DNA of 64,000 nt from Mya arenaria (Eukaryota > Mollusca > Bivalvia > Myida > Myidae), in assembly GCF_026914265.1 (NCBI RefSeq), contig NC_069126.1, positions 23,289,473-23,353,472 of the forward strand, written 5' to 3'. The notes below the pieces were generated by a model. It ran no database searches. It was not told where the DNA came from and saw only the letters and a list, made by a program, of their open reading frames with translations. Shown one piece after another: positions 48,884-61,425 of this stretch (positions are counted from its first letter, which is position 1; each line of letters begins with the position of its first letter). Position numbers and translations under genes: made by a program.

Positions 48884-48985
48884 GTCCTCCGGGAGGGACG
48901 TTAAATGGGGGTCCCGTGTGACAGTGCTATACACTGGTACACGTTAAAGATCCAGGGTAGCTCTTACCAGGGTTACATTCTGTCA
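48884..48985 (+). mobile_element. SINE-like conserved core fragment
   Basis: GGGAGGGACGTTAAATGGGG, GTCCCGTG and GGTACACGTTAAAGATCCAG resemble a conserved SINE domain spread through many metazoan genomes (recalled from family knowledge; the exact superfamily name is uncertain). No clear tRNA-like head with A and B boxes was found just upstream, so this is probably a truncated copy. It directly precedes the 21-bp array. Confidence 0.55.
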
Positions 48986-49026
48986 GTGAACAAAAAGCCT
49001 GATAAAACTAATTACAATCTTATCGA

Positions 49027-49507
49027 AGCACTCGCCGAATGGGCCGGAGCTCTCGCCGAATGGGCCGGAGCACTCGCCGAATGGGCCGGAGCCCTCGCCG
49101 AATGGGCCGGAGCACTCGCCGAATGGGCCGGAGCTCTCGACGAATGGGCCGGAGCACTCGCCAAATGGGCCGGAGCTCTCGTCGAATGGGCCGGAGCACT
49201 CGCCGAATGGGCCGGAGCTCTCGCCGAATGGGCCGGAGCCCTCGCCGAATGGGCCGGAGCACTCGCCAAATGGGCCGGAGCTCTCGCCGAATGGGCCGGA
49301 ACCCTCGCCGAATGGGCCGGAGCACTCGCCAAATGGGCCGGAGCTCTCGCCGAATGGGCCGGAGCCCTCGCCAAATGGGCCGGAGCACTCGCCAAATGGG
49401 CCGGAGCTCTCGCCGAATGGGCCGGAGCACTCGCCAAATGGGCCGGAGCACTCTCCGAATGGGCCGGAGCACTCGCCGAATGGGCCGGAGCACTCGCCGA
49501 ATGGGCC
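49027..49507 (+). repeat. Minisatellite, 21-bp unit, 23 copies, open in all six frames
   Basis: The unit is GCACTCGCCGAATGGGCCGG plus A. The third base varies between A, T and C, and GCCGAA alternates with GCCAAA. No frame of the unit contains a stop, so all six frames are open across the array; the longest + frame (48905-49708) begins inside an adjoining SINE-like core. The array is far more GC-rich than its surroundings. In the ALAEWAG frame the A/T/C variation is silent, which alone does not show coding. Treated as a minisatellite. Confidence 0.93.
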
Positions 49508-49608
49508 TTCCCCGAGTGCGAGTATAAAAAACATACACCCTCCTCCAACATGATCACATCACAATGTCTATATACATTATACTTTTCCATAATTCCAATG
49601 AGGACGAA

Positions 49609-49697
49609 TGATACAGTCGAACCCGAGGCTGGAGGTATTTTCGCCGGTCCCTGGGGCTTGGACCCAAGGGGTTCGAGTGTTATGGAATACGACTTCA
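49609..49697 (+). repeat. Dispersed-repeat end beside the 21-bp array
   Basis: CAGTCGAACCCGAGG and GGGGTTCGAGTGTTATGGAA form a loose foldback (CGAACCC/GGGTTCG). The motif occurs elsewhere in molluscan-type repeats as far as I recall. The family is not identified. Confidence 0.35.
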
Positions 49698-49709
49698 TTC
49701 CTGTCTAAG

Positions 49710-50600
49710 TATTATCTAATTAGTAAAATACATAATATTAACACCGACAATATTTATTGCTTTCGATTTTCACTTAAACAGTGGTCAAATAAACTAGACT
49801 TGATCATTGTAAGTGTTTGCGGTGAAATCGAGTTTAAAAACAAAACCCATTAATATACACCGTTTCAATTCAAACCACTTAACGACATAAATGTCTTGAA
49901 ATTACAAAATAAACAAGGCGCATACCATATCTTATTGTTACATATAAATGTGGACAAATAGATCGAAATAAGTTAATAGTTTTGTAAAGTGGTAATTGAA
50001 ACACAAGTCCCGAATGATCTTATGTAAACATTACTTTCTGAAGCCGGTTTCAAAATAAAGCTCTATTAAAAAATCCAGCCATTATTTCGTTTTAGTGCTA
50101 AGCCATAAGAATACAGAATGATTTTGTACAAAAGCCCTTTGACCGAGTGCGCTTTTGGTTTGGCGGAAAACGATATAATCACCAGTTTTTGTTGAAATAG
50201 TTATGTGTATTTTCCAATCCAGATATAACACAGTAACGGCTTAAGTCGGTTTGAACAACGTTTGGAAGAATGGACGCTGGTCGAGCTAGCAGTTTAACGA
50301 GAGAGAAACACAAAAGAACAGGCGGAAATTAGTAATGTTTTGTCAAAATATTAGTTCACCCATTGTGTCCAAGTGTAAATGTTGGTAAAAGTACAATACC
50401 TGTCAACCCTCGTGGTATTCAAAACGTGCAGAAAGAAGCAATTGTGAAGCAGTGAATACTTACTTTCCAGGATATTTGAATACAATTTCAGTATATTTGT
50501 ATTCTTTGTTTTGTTGCTGAAGTAGTCTGTAGTCTATGGAAATTCTTCCCACATTTGGTTGGTAATTAATGTGTTATACAAGAAAACACACTTGTAGTTC
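49710..50600. other. No supported gene
   Basis: AT-rich DNA without recognisable coding or repeat structure. Confidence 0.35.
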
Positions 50601-50609
50601 TAGAGTGCT

Positions 50610-50858
50610 GCCCCCAAATTCTCAAGAAATCTGAAATGTAACTCACTTAAGTATCTTATTTCATTTAGCAAAAATATTTGCTTTAGTATGATTCTATATA
50701 TAAAAAGTACTTTATCTTATTGATCTCAAAACTTTTTTTCCTGTTTAAGCCTCAACACTCTTTAAAAAGAGAATATAACACAATTTATACAAAATCAAAA
50801 AAGTGTGCTGAGCTTGATCCTATTTCAAGGAACTTTGAGGTTTCGAGAAAAAGCCTTT
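50610..50858. mobile_element. MITE, family H, copy 2
   Basis: Matches 31479-31728 through TATTTCATTTAGCAAAAATA, AAAAAGTACTTTATCTTATT and CTTTGAGGTTTCGAGAAA. The ends are more worn. Confidence 0.7.
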
Positions 50859-51284
50859 GGTCGAATTCCAAGGGAAATGTATTCTCAAGCCAAACATGTA
50901 TTTGAGTATAATTCTGTATTCTTTATAAAATACTCAAGAATTCAATTTGCTCTAGAATAAGTTTTCTTTGAAATATTGACAAAATCTTTTGATCACCACA
51001 TTCTTTAAGGAAGTACATTTTCAAAAAGTATACAACATGCAAGATTTTGATGAATATTACGCCGTTTTATATGGTGAAATGAGTTGAGACTGAGTTTGAG
51101 ATATGACTGAAGTATTTTCGTGATATTGGGGCCAGGTCTCATCGCGCCACTTCGAAACCTTCTTTTTTCTATTGCATTTGCGAACGCATTTATAAAAGGT
51201 TCTAGGTTGTAATTTACAAAATCTTACGACTGTATGGATGTCACATATGGCAAACAACAAAATGTGTTTCATTTCCTCGACCTT

Positions 51285-51726
51285 GGGTCGATTGTTTAGA
51301 ACTTAAAGCTAACAACATTTGGCCGATTGTTCGGAACTTAAACTTAACAACATTTGGCCGATTGTTCAGAACTTAAAGTTAACAACATTTGGCCGATTGT
51401 TCAGAACTTAAAGTTAACAACATTTGGCCGATTGTTCAGAACTTAAAGTTAACAACATTTGGCCGATTGTTCAGAACTTAAAGTTAACAACATTTGGCCG
51501 ATTGTTCAGAACTTAAAGTTAACAACATTTGGCCGATTTTTCAGAACTTAAAGTTAACAACATTTGGCCGATTGTTCAGTACTTAAAGCTAGCAACATTT
51601 GGCCGATTATTCAGAACTTAAAGCTAGCAACATTTGGCCGATTTTTCAGAACTTAAAGTTAACAACATTTGGCCGATTTTTCAGAACTTAAAGTTAACAA
51701 CATTTGGCCGATTGTTCAGAACTTTG
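51285..51726 (+). repeat. Tandem repeat, 35-bp unit, about 12.5 copies
   Basis: The unit is GATTGTTCAGAACTTAAAGT plus TAACAACATTTGGCC. Minor variants are TTAGAAC, AGCTAGC and GATTTTTC. The last unit runs directly into GATTGTTCAGAACTTTGTTTAACGG, the edge of a dispersed sequence, so the array seems to have been built from that edge. A related sequence is at 48415-48580. Confidence 0.95.
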
Positions 51727-52060
51727 TTTAACGGCGTCGTTGTTAACTTTTGAATCGTTTCTGCTCAGGAAGTTTAATGAATACACCTGTGATTTGCTGT
51801 TTCTAGAAACTATTTGAGCCAACTGTTTCAGCTGCGCGTGTTTGTATTCATATATGTGAACACATCATCAGATAGTCCACGTTTAAAAGTTAACAATGGT
51901 GTCGTTAATCGCGTTGTTAACTAATGCTGTGAACAATCTGTCCCTTATCAACGTCGCCGTTGTTTACTCGCAAAACTTTCCTAATGCGGAAATTTAATGG
52001 ATACACCTGCGATCTGCAGTTTTTCTAACAATATTTGAGAAAACTATTGTACAATTAAAA
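51727..52060 (+). repeat. Dispersed element next to the 35-bp array, with internal direct repeat
   Basis: Two related stretches of about 90 bp start at about 51735 (GTCGTTGTTAACTTTTGAATCG... TTTAATGAATACACCTGTGA) and about 51953 (CGTCGCCGTTGTTTACTCGC... TTTAATGGATACACCTGCGA). Both run on to ATTTGAG. Between them are GTTAAC-rich motifs. No coding frame was seen. It looks like a non-autonomous interspersed repeat. Confidence 0.6.
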
Positions 52061-52174
52061 GTAAACAACGATGTCGTTTTCAAGTAAATGCTTGGAAACG
52101 TTAGATGCACACAGATGTATACAAACATAGCGACAACATGACAGAAAAATAATTTCACTTTACGAATACGTACT

Positions 52175-52487
52175 TAAAGGCCTGGTTTAAGAAATGTTTA
52201 GCATGACAATCCCCTGCTGTGCATCTCCTGCTAATTGCACTGGTTTCACAGTAGGGGCCAATTTCCTGTGTATTCGTGTATTGGCTCAGGGCCATTTAGG
52301 GTCCATTTCTATGATAAAACTTCTATAACTGCACAGCAGGATACTCAGATGGAGATCTGATAAGAAGGATCAAGCCAAGTAGATTAAGATTAATAAACAG
52401 AGGTAGTGTACTAAACAGAGTTTTTTTTTTTTTTTTTTTTTTTGGGGGGGGGGGGGGTCACTTATAGAAGGCTTAAACTAGGCATTT
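52175..52487. mobile_element. Inverted-end element with poly-T/poly-G run
   Basis: AAAGGCCTGGTTTAAG (52175-52190) and CTTAAACTAGGCATTT (52472-52487) are inverted ends with two mismatches. A run of about 22 T then 13 G lies at about 52422-52457. No coding frame. Confidence 0.7.
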
Positions 52488-52902
52488 AATGAAACGGTAC
52501 CCAAACTTCCTCCTACTGACAGTGCTGTTCGTCGAATATCGTGATGTTTACCTCATGAACACTTCCGTGAAATACAATATAGGGCCATCTTTTCCTGACA
52601 AGAAAATCTTTTGCAAGACTTTAATTTATTAGAGATTTCCCTAACAGTTGTTATGGCAACCAGACTTATAAATGATAAGCGATTCTTTTAACTTCTTCAG
52701 AAGAAGACGACATAGATCATTTTGAGAACCCTGAATTTCTTTGGAAGACAAATCCATATGAACGACAGAAAATAGACATAATGCATCCTCGCGAAGGCTT
52801 TACGATCATGTTTTCAAAATACCCTGATAATTATGTAGATAGGATCCAAAATAAGAGTAAAACAATACGATAAATTCTACCTTCTACCATCAAATTATTC
52901 GC

Positions 52903-53288
52903 CTCTAGAGTGTACGGTGCATCGAGTTGATTCAAACTACCACAAGGGAAGCAACTCAAACTGAATGGATATTTCTTGTTGATACGTACATGTACATTTG
53001 AATGTGCACGATATCTATACCGTATAGCATTATCGATAATATCACTTTGTTTTTAAGTATGTATCTACATCACATTAACAAAAATACATAATCATTCAAA
53101 TAACATTCGAACAATAACTTAAAGCCTTTGTACATTGGGGTATTCACTTTATAGCTACGTGGCCACAAATTATCTAGTTTAAAAGCGACGAAATATCGCT
53201 TATATGTTAATATCTGTACACAGAATTATATGATTATTTTGTTTTGATATTCAAAGTCAAATGAGTTAAACAAAATAAATTCTGCCAT
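52903..53288. repeat. Dispersed repeat, family J, copy 1
   Basis: TTCTTGTTGATACGTACATG, TTTTAAGTATGTATCTACAT and ATAGCTACGTGGCCACAAAT match 54744-55165 in the same order and orientation. TAGCTACGTGGCCA also occurs near 39260. Confidence 0.8.
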
Positions 53289-53309
53289 CAAATTCAAGCC
53301 TTTATGAAA

Positions 53310-53734
53310 CATCGTCTTACATTAGGATTATTCTGACGGGGATCGGTATAATGTACTTTTTTATGACGAAATAAAGTGTGCAAATCATAATGATTGTTAG
53401 TTCTACGATATTGACGGCGGGAACCCTTTAATAAATGTTGATATAAATTCAAAAGATATTGTCTTTGAAATCTACAATTTTCAAAAAAAAGCTGAAAGGT
53501 CAAATTATCCCTCATGTAATATAAGAGTCCTTGTGGGCGAGCGGTTTTGGTGTCAGGTTTTATTGACTGTACCTGCGTTCGTTTGCTCCCAACTCAAACT
53601 TTTATTTTTACTTTATTGTTTTTTTTTCCTTCTGATATTTCGGTCTAAAAAGGCAAAATAATTATAGTATTAGTGTTTTCAGATTCATAACCTTGAAAAA
53701 AAAGGTTAAAAAACAAGAGCGAGTTTCTTTAAAG
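53310..53734. mobile_element. Family F element, worn copy
   Basis: TTTTTTATGACGAAATAAAG, AATAAATGTTGATATAAATT, TTGTGGGCGAGCGGTTTTGG and TGACTGTACCTGCGTTCGTT parallel 45893-46293. The right end TTTCTTTAAAG is recognisable; the left end is degraded. Confidence 0.7.
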
Positions 53735-54740
53735 AAAATACGAGTGAAAAGTATATTTTTATAAGATCTTATAATTTATTGAAAAAGTGATTAGCTCCTC
53801 AACTTCCAATGCAAACAAACCAATGTTAAATTTATTTTGAAGGCAGACAAGCGTAAATGTTTGGATATAAAGTTAATACAACACAAAATAGTGATACATT
53901 TCTTGCACTGTACTTTTGATAACAGAGTCATTGCTAGACACAGATTTAAAATTTGAAATACCCAGTTTCATTTTTAGAACGGAAATACGACATAAACAGT
54001 ATGCACTAGTACTAAATGCATTTAAAATAGATCATTTCGATCGATGTTGTTGTATTGGTAGAATTGACCGATTTTTATTTTTGTGATACTTCGTCCCATA
54101 CGTTTCTTTTTGATATGTATTCTTTTCTTAAAATGAAGTCGGTTGCGGTTAACAGCAACACTCGTAACAGTCAGTACTCACTATGAATAAGTCAGGCACA
54201 AGTATACATGAACTTCATTTGGAAGGTAATAAAACCATCATGTCTCTCACAGGAGGCCATCTGATTAACGTACGTATAGTACGATCAAATTGTCGAATTG
54301 GCATTTCTGAGTATTTATTTTCAACATATCAGCTGAATGGTCGAAATAAGCAATGGTTATTTTTATTTTGCAAGTGTTAAAATCAATTTATTTACTGACT
54401 TGTTACCCATTTAACTGAAATTCTTGATTTTTGATTGTTCGATTTATGGTCGCACGTTCGTAACTAATAGATGGTTCCACCGAATAAACGCAGGCATCCT
54501 ACGATCGCTTTTTCGAATAGGCATATCTGAAGAGTTATACCATCTATTTCGAAAATAAAAACCACTGAAGTGGTAACTTAAGGCAAAGTGTCTTTGTTCA
54601 TATTGCAAGTTGAAATTGTGTCACTCACTAAATATTTAACTGAAATTCTTGATCGTACAATCGTTAATAAGATCACTCAATGGTACGTACATCGCTCAAC
54701 AATCGTAATAAAACAGACCTCCAACAAAACGTTCGTACAA
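53735..54740. other. No supported gene
   Basis: AT-rich. Short frame at 54183-54380 has no family resemblance. Two loosely similar stretches (54165-54400 and 54470-54680, sharing CGATCGCTTTTTCGAATAGG-like and TTAACTGAAATTCTTGAT motifs) suggest an old local duplication. Confidence 0.35.
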
Positions 54741-54743
54741 ATT

Positions 54744-54937
54744 CTTCGGCTCTAGTGTATACGGTGCTTCGAATTAATTCACTGGCACAAGGGAAGCAAA
54801 TCAAACTGAACGGATATTACTTGTTGATACGTACATGTTCATTTAAATGTATATCTACACCGTAAAGCGATATTGATGATATAATTTTGTTCTTAAGTAT
54901 GTATCCACGTCAAGTTAACAAATAATACATAAGCATT

Positions 54938-55031
<94 letters not shown>

Positions 55032-55165
55032 AATAAGTCTTTGTACATGGCGTTCAATTTATAGCTACGTGGCCACAAATTCACTAGTTAAAAAGGCGAA
55101 AAATATCGCTAAGATGTTAGTATCTGTACTCAAATCATTTTTTTCCATCAAAGACAAATGGGTAA
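54744..55165. repeat. Dispersed repeat, family J, copy 2
   Basis: The same motif order as 52903-53288, about 1.84 kb downstream, interrupted by the (TA)n run at 54941-55026. Confidence 0.8.
54941..55026 (+). repeat. (TA)n microsatellite inside a dispersed repeat
   Basis: About 43 uninterrupted TA dinucleotides. It sits inside the 54744-55165 dispersed repeat, at a point where the sister copy at 52903-53288 has short non-TA sequence, so the expansion came after the two copies parted. Confidence 0.95.
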
Positions 55166-55169
55166 GACA

Positions 55170-56630
55170 TAATAAATCATTGAAATGAAGATAAATATTT
55201 TCATCAACCAACATCGTGCCGCTTTAAGACACGAAATTACTTCTATATCTGTAGAGACAGTCGAGAAGAACAGGAAAGCCAGTAAGTATACGTGCCTGAG
55301 ATACGATTCATTTGAACCCGCGACATTTGCATTACAAATCAAGTGCATAGGCAAATGCAGAAGATGATTGAAGATTAAAAATATTTATTAAAGTAACTTA
55401 AACATATACATGCTTCTCGTTGCATGATATTATGAGTTAAACAAAGATGTGATATTTTTAGAATAAAACGTGAGCAAGAAAGAAGAACAAAAATAGATAA
55501 TGATATAACATATATCATTAAGGTCATATCTCGACAAGATGGTTATTTAATTACTACACACAGTAATTTGTAAATCATGAAATGTAAAGTAAGAAATATT
55601 TTCGAACAAAACTTTGAACAAAGTTAAGAATGTTAGAATAGAGATAACAACATTAAGAATTCTCTGACTATTGAACTTGAACAACTTATAAAACGTTCTT
55701 CTTTTTAAAACTCTTTCTTCATATCGCACTTTGCAGTAACTATGTAAGGTTTCTACTAATTGCGGAGATATACTTCAACAACGTAAACAACTTATTATAT
55801 ACCTGTCGGAAATATTGCAAATTCTAACTGACAAATACAATAAAACGAATAAAAATCCCGAATGACACACTAGCATTAAATAATCTTAAATGTTATTATT
55901 GATTTGTTTGTAATCATTGTGGTTCTCATGAAAACCAAATAATATATTAGCATTAATCCCGATTGAAATTTCGCTTTCAAAAACGGCGCATACTACATAT
56001 CGCATAATCAAACGCAACTTTCCGCCAACTTGTCTGTTTTCTTCAACATACATGTACACTTACTGTTGTAGAATATAAACTACCCAGGCAATTCATTACT
56101 TAGCAGAAAGGAAACAGGCTAAATGCTGCAGAAGCAAGACATTCCAAGGGAAAAGAGGCTGACCTCGACAAGTTATAAAGTATCATTTTACTAAAAAGCA
56201 CGGTGGCTATTTGTGCTGGGTTGACATGTTTGTGAAGAAGCCGAGCATGACAAAGAATAGCTGGAGTACACCTACAGACTCACAAAAACCGAGAACAGGT
56301 GGGAAGAAAACAATTGCCCACACCTTCCCCGAAAAAAATCCCATGAAATCGAAAATACATGTTCAGTATTCACATGCGCAGAGTATGCACGACCCCGCCC
56401 GTTGTCTATTCTTTTAATCGGGGCTCAAAATCACTCCAATGCAATTTTGCCTTATTTTCTTCCTTTCTATTATCTTCTTCAAATTCAGCATCAGTTCGCT
56501 AGGTTTCCTGACTACTATTTGTTTCCTTGTCATTTACTAGCATCTTTATTTTCCTCTTCTCCATCTTCTCTTACTTAACCAGTGACTCATCATTTCCCTT
56601 TTTCTTCAACTTATGAAATCGGTTGTTCTC
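55170..56630. other. No supported gene before the 29-bp array
   Basis: AT-rich DNA. A + frame at 56211-56417 has no recognisable domain. Diverged 29-bp units begin near 56634. Confidence 0.35.
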
Positions 56631-56633
56631 GTG

Positions 56634-59600
56634 TTGCTCAGTGTAAGTCCGAATATTTTCATGTTAGTTGGTATGAAATGGAATGATCTCATGTTGTTTG
56701 GTATTAACCCGAATGTTCGCATGTTGGTTGGTATAATCTGAAATGTTCTCATGTTGCTTGGTACAAACCCGAATGTTCTCATGTTGCTCAGTATAAACTC
56801 GAATGTTCTCATGTTGCTCAGAATAAACCCGATTGTCCCATTTTGCTCAGTATAAACCGAATGTCTCATGTTGCTCAGTATAAACCCGAATGTCTCCTGT
56901 TGTTCGGTATAAACCCGAATGTCTCCTGTTGCTCAGTATAAACCGAATGTCTCATGTTGCTCGGTATAAACCCGAATGTCACATGTTGCTCGGTATCAAC
57001 CCGAATGTCACATGTTGCTCAGTGTAATACCGAATGTCTCATGGTGTTTTGTATAAACCCGAATGTCACATGTTGCTCGGTATAAACCCGAATGTCACAT
57101 GTTGCTCAGTATAAACCCGAATGTCACATGTTGCTCGGTATCAACCCGAATGTCACATGTTGCTCGGTATAAACCCGAATGTCACATGTTGCTCAGTATA
57201 AACCCGAATGTCACATGTTGCTCGGTATAAACCCGAATGTCACATGTTGCTCAGTATAAACCCGAATGTCACATGTTGCTCGGTATAAACCCGAATGTCA
57301 CATGTTGCTCAGTATAAACCCGAATGTCACATGTTGCTCGGTATAAACCCGAATGTCACATGTTGCTCAGTATAAACCCGAATGTCACATGTTGCTCGGT
57401 ATAAACCCGAATGTCACATGTTGCTCAGTATAAACCCGAATGTCACATGTTGCTCGGTATCAACCCGAATGTCACATGTTGCTCAGTATAAACCCGAATG
57501 TCACATGTTGCTCGGTATCAACCGAAAGTCACATGTTGCTCAGTGTAATACCGAATGTCTCATGGTGTTTTGTATAAACCCGAATGTCTCATGTTTCTCA
57601 GTATAAACCCGAATGTCACATGTTGCTCGGTATCAACCCGAAAGTCACATGTTGCTCAGTGTAATACCGAATGTCTCATGGTGTTTTGTATAAACCCGAA
57701 TGTCTCATGTTTCTCAGTATAAACCCGAATGTCTCATGTTTCTCAGTATAAACCCGAATGTCCCATGTTGCTCAGTATAAACCCGAATGTCACATGTTGC
57801 TCGATATAAACCCGAATGTCACATGTTGCTCGGTATAAACCCGAATTTCTCATGTTACTCGAAATAAACCCGAATGTCATATGTTGCTCGGTATAAACCT
57901 GAATGTCTCATGTTGCTCAGTATAAACCCGACTATCTCATGTTGCTCGGTATAAACCCGAATGTCACATGTTGCTCAGTGTAATACCGAATGTCTCATGG
58001 TGTTTTGTATAAACCCGAATGTCTCATGTTGCTCAGTATAAACCCGACTATCTCATGTTGCTCGGTATAAACCCGAATGTCACATGTTGCTCAGTGTAAT
58101 ACCGAATGTCTCATGGTGTTTTGTATAAACCCGAATGTCTCATGTTGCTCAGTATAAACCCGAATGTCTCATGTTGCTCAGTATAAACCCGAATGTCTCA
58201 TGTTGCTTGGTATAAACCCGAATGTCTCATGGTGCTTTGTATAAACCCGAATGTCTCATGGTGCTCAGTATAAACCCGAATGTCTTATGTTGCTCGGTAT
58301 AAACCCGAATATCTCATGTTGCTTGGTATATACCCGAATGTCACATGTTGCTCAGTATAAACCCGACTTTCTCATGTTGCTCTGTATAAACCCGAATGTC
58401 ACATGTTGCTCAGTGTAATACCGAATGTCTCATGGTGTTTTGTATAAACCCGAATGTCTCATGTTGCTCAGTATAAACCCGAATGTCTCATGTTGCTCAG
58501 TATAAACCCGAATGTCTCATGTTGCTCAGTGTAATACCGAATGTCTCATGTTGTTTTGTATATACCCGAATATCTCATGTTGCTCGATATAAACCGAAAT
58601 GTCTCATGTTGCTTGGTATAAACCCGAATGTCTCATGTTGCTCAGTATAAACCGAATGTCTCATGTTGCTCAGTATAAACCCGAATGTCTCATGTTGCTC
58701 GGTATAAACCCGAATGTCTCATGTTGCTCGGTATAAACCCGAATGTCTCATGTTGCTTGGTATAAACCCGAATGTCTCATGTTGCTCAGTATAAACCCGA
58801 ATGTCTCCTTTTGCTCGGTATAAACCCGAATGTCATATGTTGCTCAGTTTAATACCGAATGTCTCATGGTGCTTAGTATAAACTCGAATGTTATCATGTT
58901 GCTCATTATGAACTCGAATGTCTCATGTTGCTCAGTATAAACCCGAATGTCTCATGTTGCTCAGTATAAACCCGAATGTCTCCTGTTGCAAGGTATAAAC
59001 CCGAATGTCATATGTTGCTCAGTTTAATACCGAATGTCTCATGGTGCTTAGTATAAACTCGAATGTTACCATGTTGCTCACTATGAACTCGAATGTCTCA
59101 TGTTGCTCAGTATAAACCCGAATGTCTCATGTTGCTCAGTATAAACCCGAATGTCTCCTGTTGCAAGGTATAAACCCGAATGTCATATGTTGCTCAGTTT
59201 AATACCGAATGTCTCATGGTGCTTAGTATAAACTCGAATGTTACCATGTTGCTCACTATGAACTCGAATGTCTCATGTTGCTCAGTATAAACCCGAATGT
59301 CTCATGTTGCTTGGTATAAACCCGAATGTCACATGTTGCTCGGTATAAACCCGAATGTCACATGTTTTTCGGTATAAACCCGAATGTCACATGTTGCTCG
59401 GTATCAACCCAAATGTCACATGTTGCTCGGTATAAACCCGAATGTCACATGTTGCTCAGTATAAACCCGAATGTCACATGTTGCTCGGTATAAACCCGAA
59501 TGTCACATGTTGCTCGGTATCAACCCAAATGTCACATGTTGCTCGGTATAAACCCGAATGTAACATGTTGCTCGGTATAAACCCGAATGTCACATGTTGC

Positions 59601-61425
59601 TCGGTATAAACCCGAATGTCACATGTTGCTCAGTATAAACCCGAATGTCACATGTTGCTCGGTATCAACCCGAATGTCACATGTTGCTCGGTATAAACCC
59701 GAATGTCACATGTTGCTCAGTATAAACCCGAATGTCACATGTTGCTCGGTATAAACCCGAATGTCACATGTTGCTCAGTATAAACCCGAATGTCACATGT
59801 TGCTCGGTATCAACCCGAAAGTCACATGTTGCTCAGTGTAATACCGAATGTCTCATGGTGTTTTGTATAAACCCGAATGTCTCATGTTTCTCAGTATAAA
59901 CCCGAATGTCTCATGTTTCTCAGTATAAACCCGAATGTCCCATGTTGCTCAGTATAAACCCGAATGTCACATGTTGCTCGATATAAACCCGAATGTCACA
60001 TGTTGCTCGGTATAAACCCGAATTTCTCATGTTACTCGAAATAAACCCGAATGTCATATGTTGCTCGGTATAAACCTGAATGTCTCATGTTGCTCAGTAT
60101 AAACCCGACTATCTCATGTTGCTCGGTATAAACCCGAATGTCACATGTTGCTCAGTGTAATACCGAATGTCTCATGGTGTTTTGTATAAACCCGAATGTC
60201 TCATGTTGCTCAGTATAAACCCGACTATCTCATGTTGCTCGGTATAAACCCGAATGTCACATGTTGCTCAGTGTAATACCGAATGTCTCATGGTGTTTTG
60301 TATAAACCCGAATGTCTCATGTTGCTCAGTATAAACCCGAATGTCTCATGTTGCCCAGTATAAACCCGAATGTCTCATGTTGCTTGGTATAAACCCGAAT
60401 GTCTAATGGTGCTTTGTATAAACCCGAATGTCTCATGGTGCTCAGTATAAACCCGAATGTCTTATGTTGCTCGGTATAAACCCGAATATCTCATGTTGCT
60501 TGGTATATACCCGAATGTCACATGTTGCTCAGTATAAACCCGACTTTCTCATGTTGCTCTGTATAAACCCGAATGTCACATGTTGCTCAGTGTAATACCG
60601 AATGTCTCATGGTGTTTTGTATAAACCCGAATGTCTCATGTTGCTCAGTATAAACCCGAATGTCTCATGTTGCTCAGTATAAACCCGAATGTCTCATGTT
60701 GCTCAGTGTAATACCGAATGTCTCATGTTGTTTTGTATATACCCGAATATCTCATGTTGCTCGATATAAACCGAAATGTCTCATGTTGCTTGGTATAAAC
60801 CCGAATGTCTCATGTTGCTCAGTATAAACCGAATGTCTCATGTTGCTCAGTATAAACCCGAATGTCTCATGTTGCTCGGTATAAACCCGAATATCTCATG
60901 TTGCTCGGTATAAACCCGAATGTCTCATGTTGCTTGGTATAAACCCGAATGTCTCATGTTGCTCAGTATAAACCCGAATGTCTCATGTTGCTTGGTATAA
61001 ACCCGAATGTCTCATGGTGCTTTGTATAAACCCGAATGTCTCATGGTGCTCAGTATAAACCCGAATGTCTTATGTTGCTCGGTATAAACCCGAATGTCTC
61101 ATGTTGCTTGGTATAAACCCGAATGTCTCATGTTGCTCGGTATAAACCCGAATGTCTCATGGTGCTTTGTATAAACCCGAATGTCTCATGTTGATCGGTA
61201 TAAACCCGAATGTCTCCTGTTGCTCGGTATAAACCCGAATGTCATATGTTGCTCAGTTTAATACCGAATGTCTCATGTTGTTTTGTATAAACCCGAATGT
61301 TTCGTGTTACTTGGTATAAGCTCGAATGTTTAAATGTTGCTTGGTATAAACCCGAATGTCTCATGTTGCTTGGTATAATCCCAAATGTTCTCATGTTGCA
61401 TGGTATAAATCCGAATGTTCTAATG
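56634..61425 (+). repeat. Very large tandem array, 29-bp unit, about 165 copies
   Basis: The unit is GTATAAACCCGAATGTCACA followed by TGTTGCTCG, with frequent CTC/CAC and CAG/CGG variants. Units at both edges (56634-56860 and 61290-61425) are strongly diverged, while the centre is homogenised. A block of about 1.2 kb at 57601-58800 recurs at 59778-60977 with a constant 2177-bp offset and only a handful of differences seen. A 175-bp sub-period (six units plus one base) occurs three times from about 58815 to 59340. Short open frames in the array are frame accidents of a 29-bp period. No flanking element was recognised. Confidence 0.97.

Noticed and set aside
48905-49708. 267-codon ALAEWAG-type repeat protein
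   Set aside because: All six frames are open through the 21-bp array and the start lies in a SINE-like core.
56634-61425. CRISPR-like array because of the short regular 29-bp period
   Set aside because: Units are directly contiguous with no unique spacers, and the DNA is animal.
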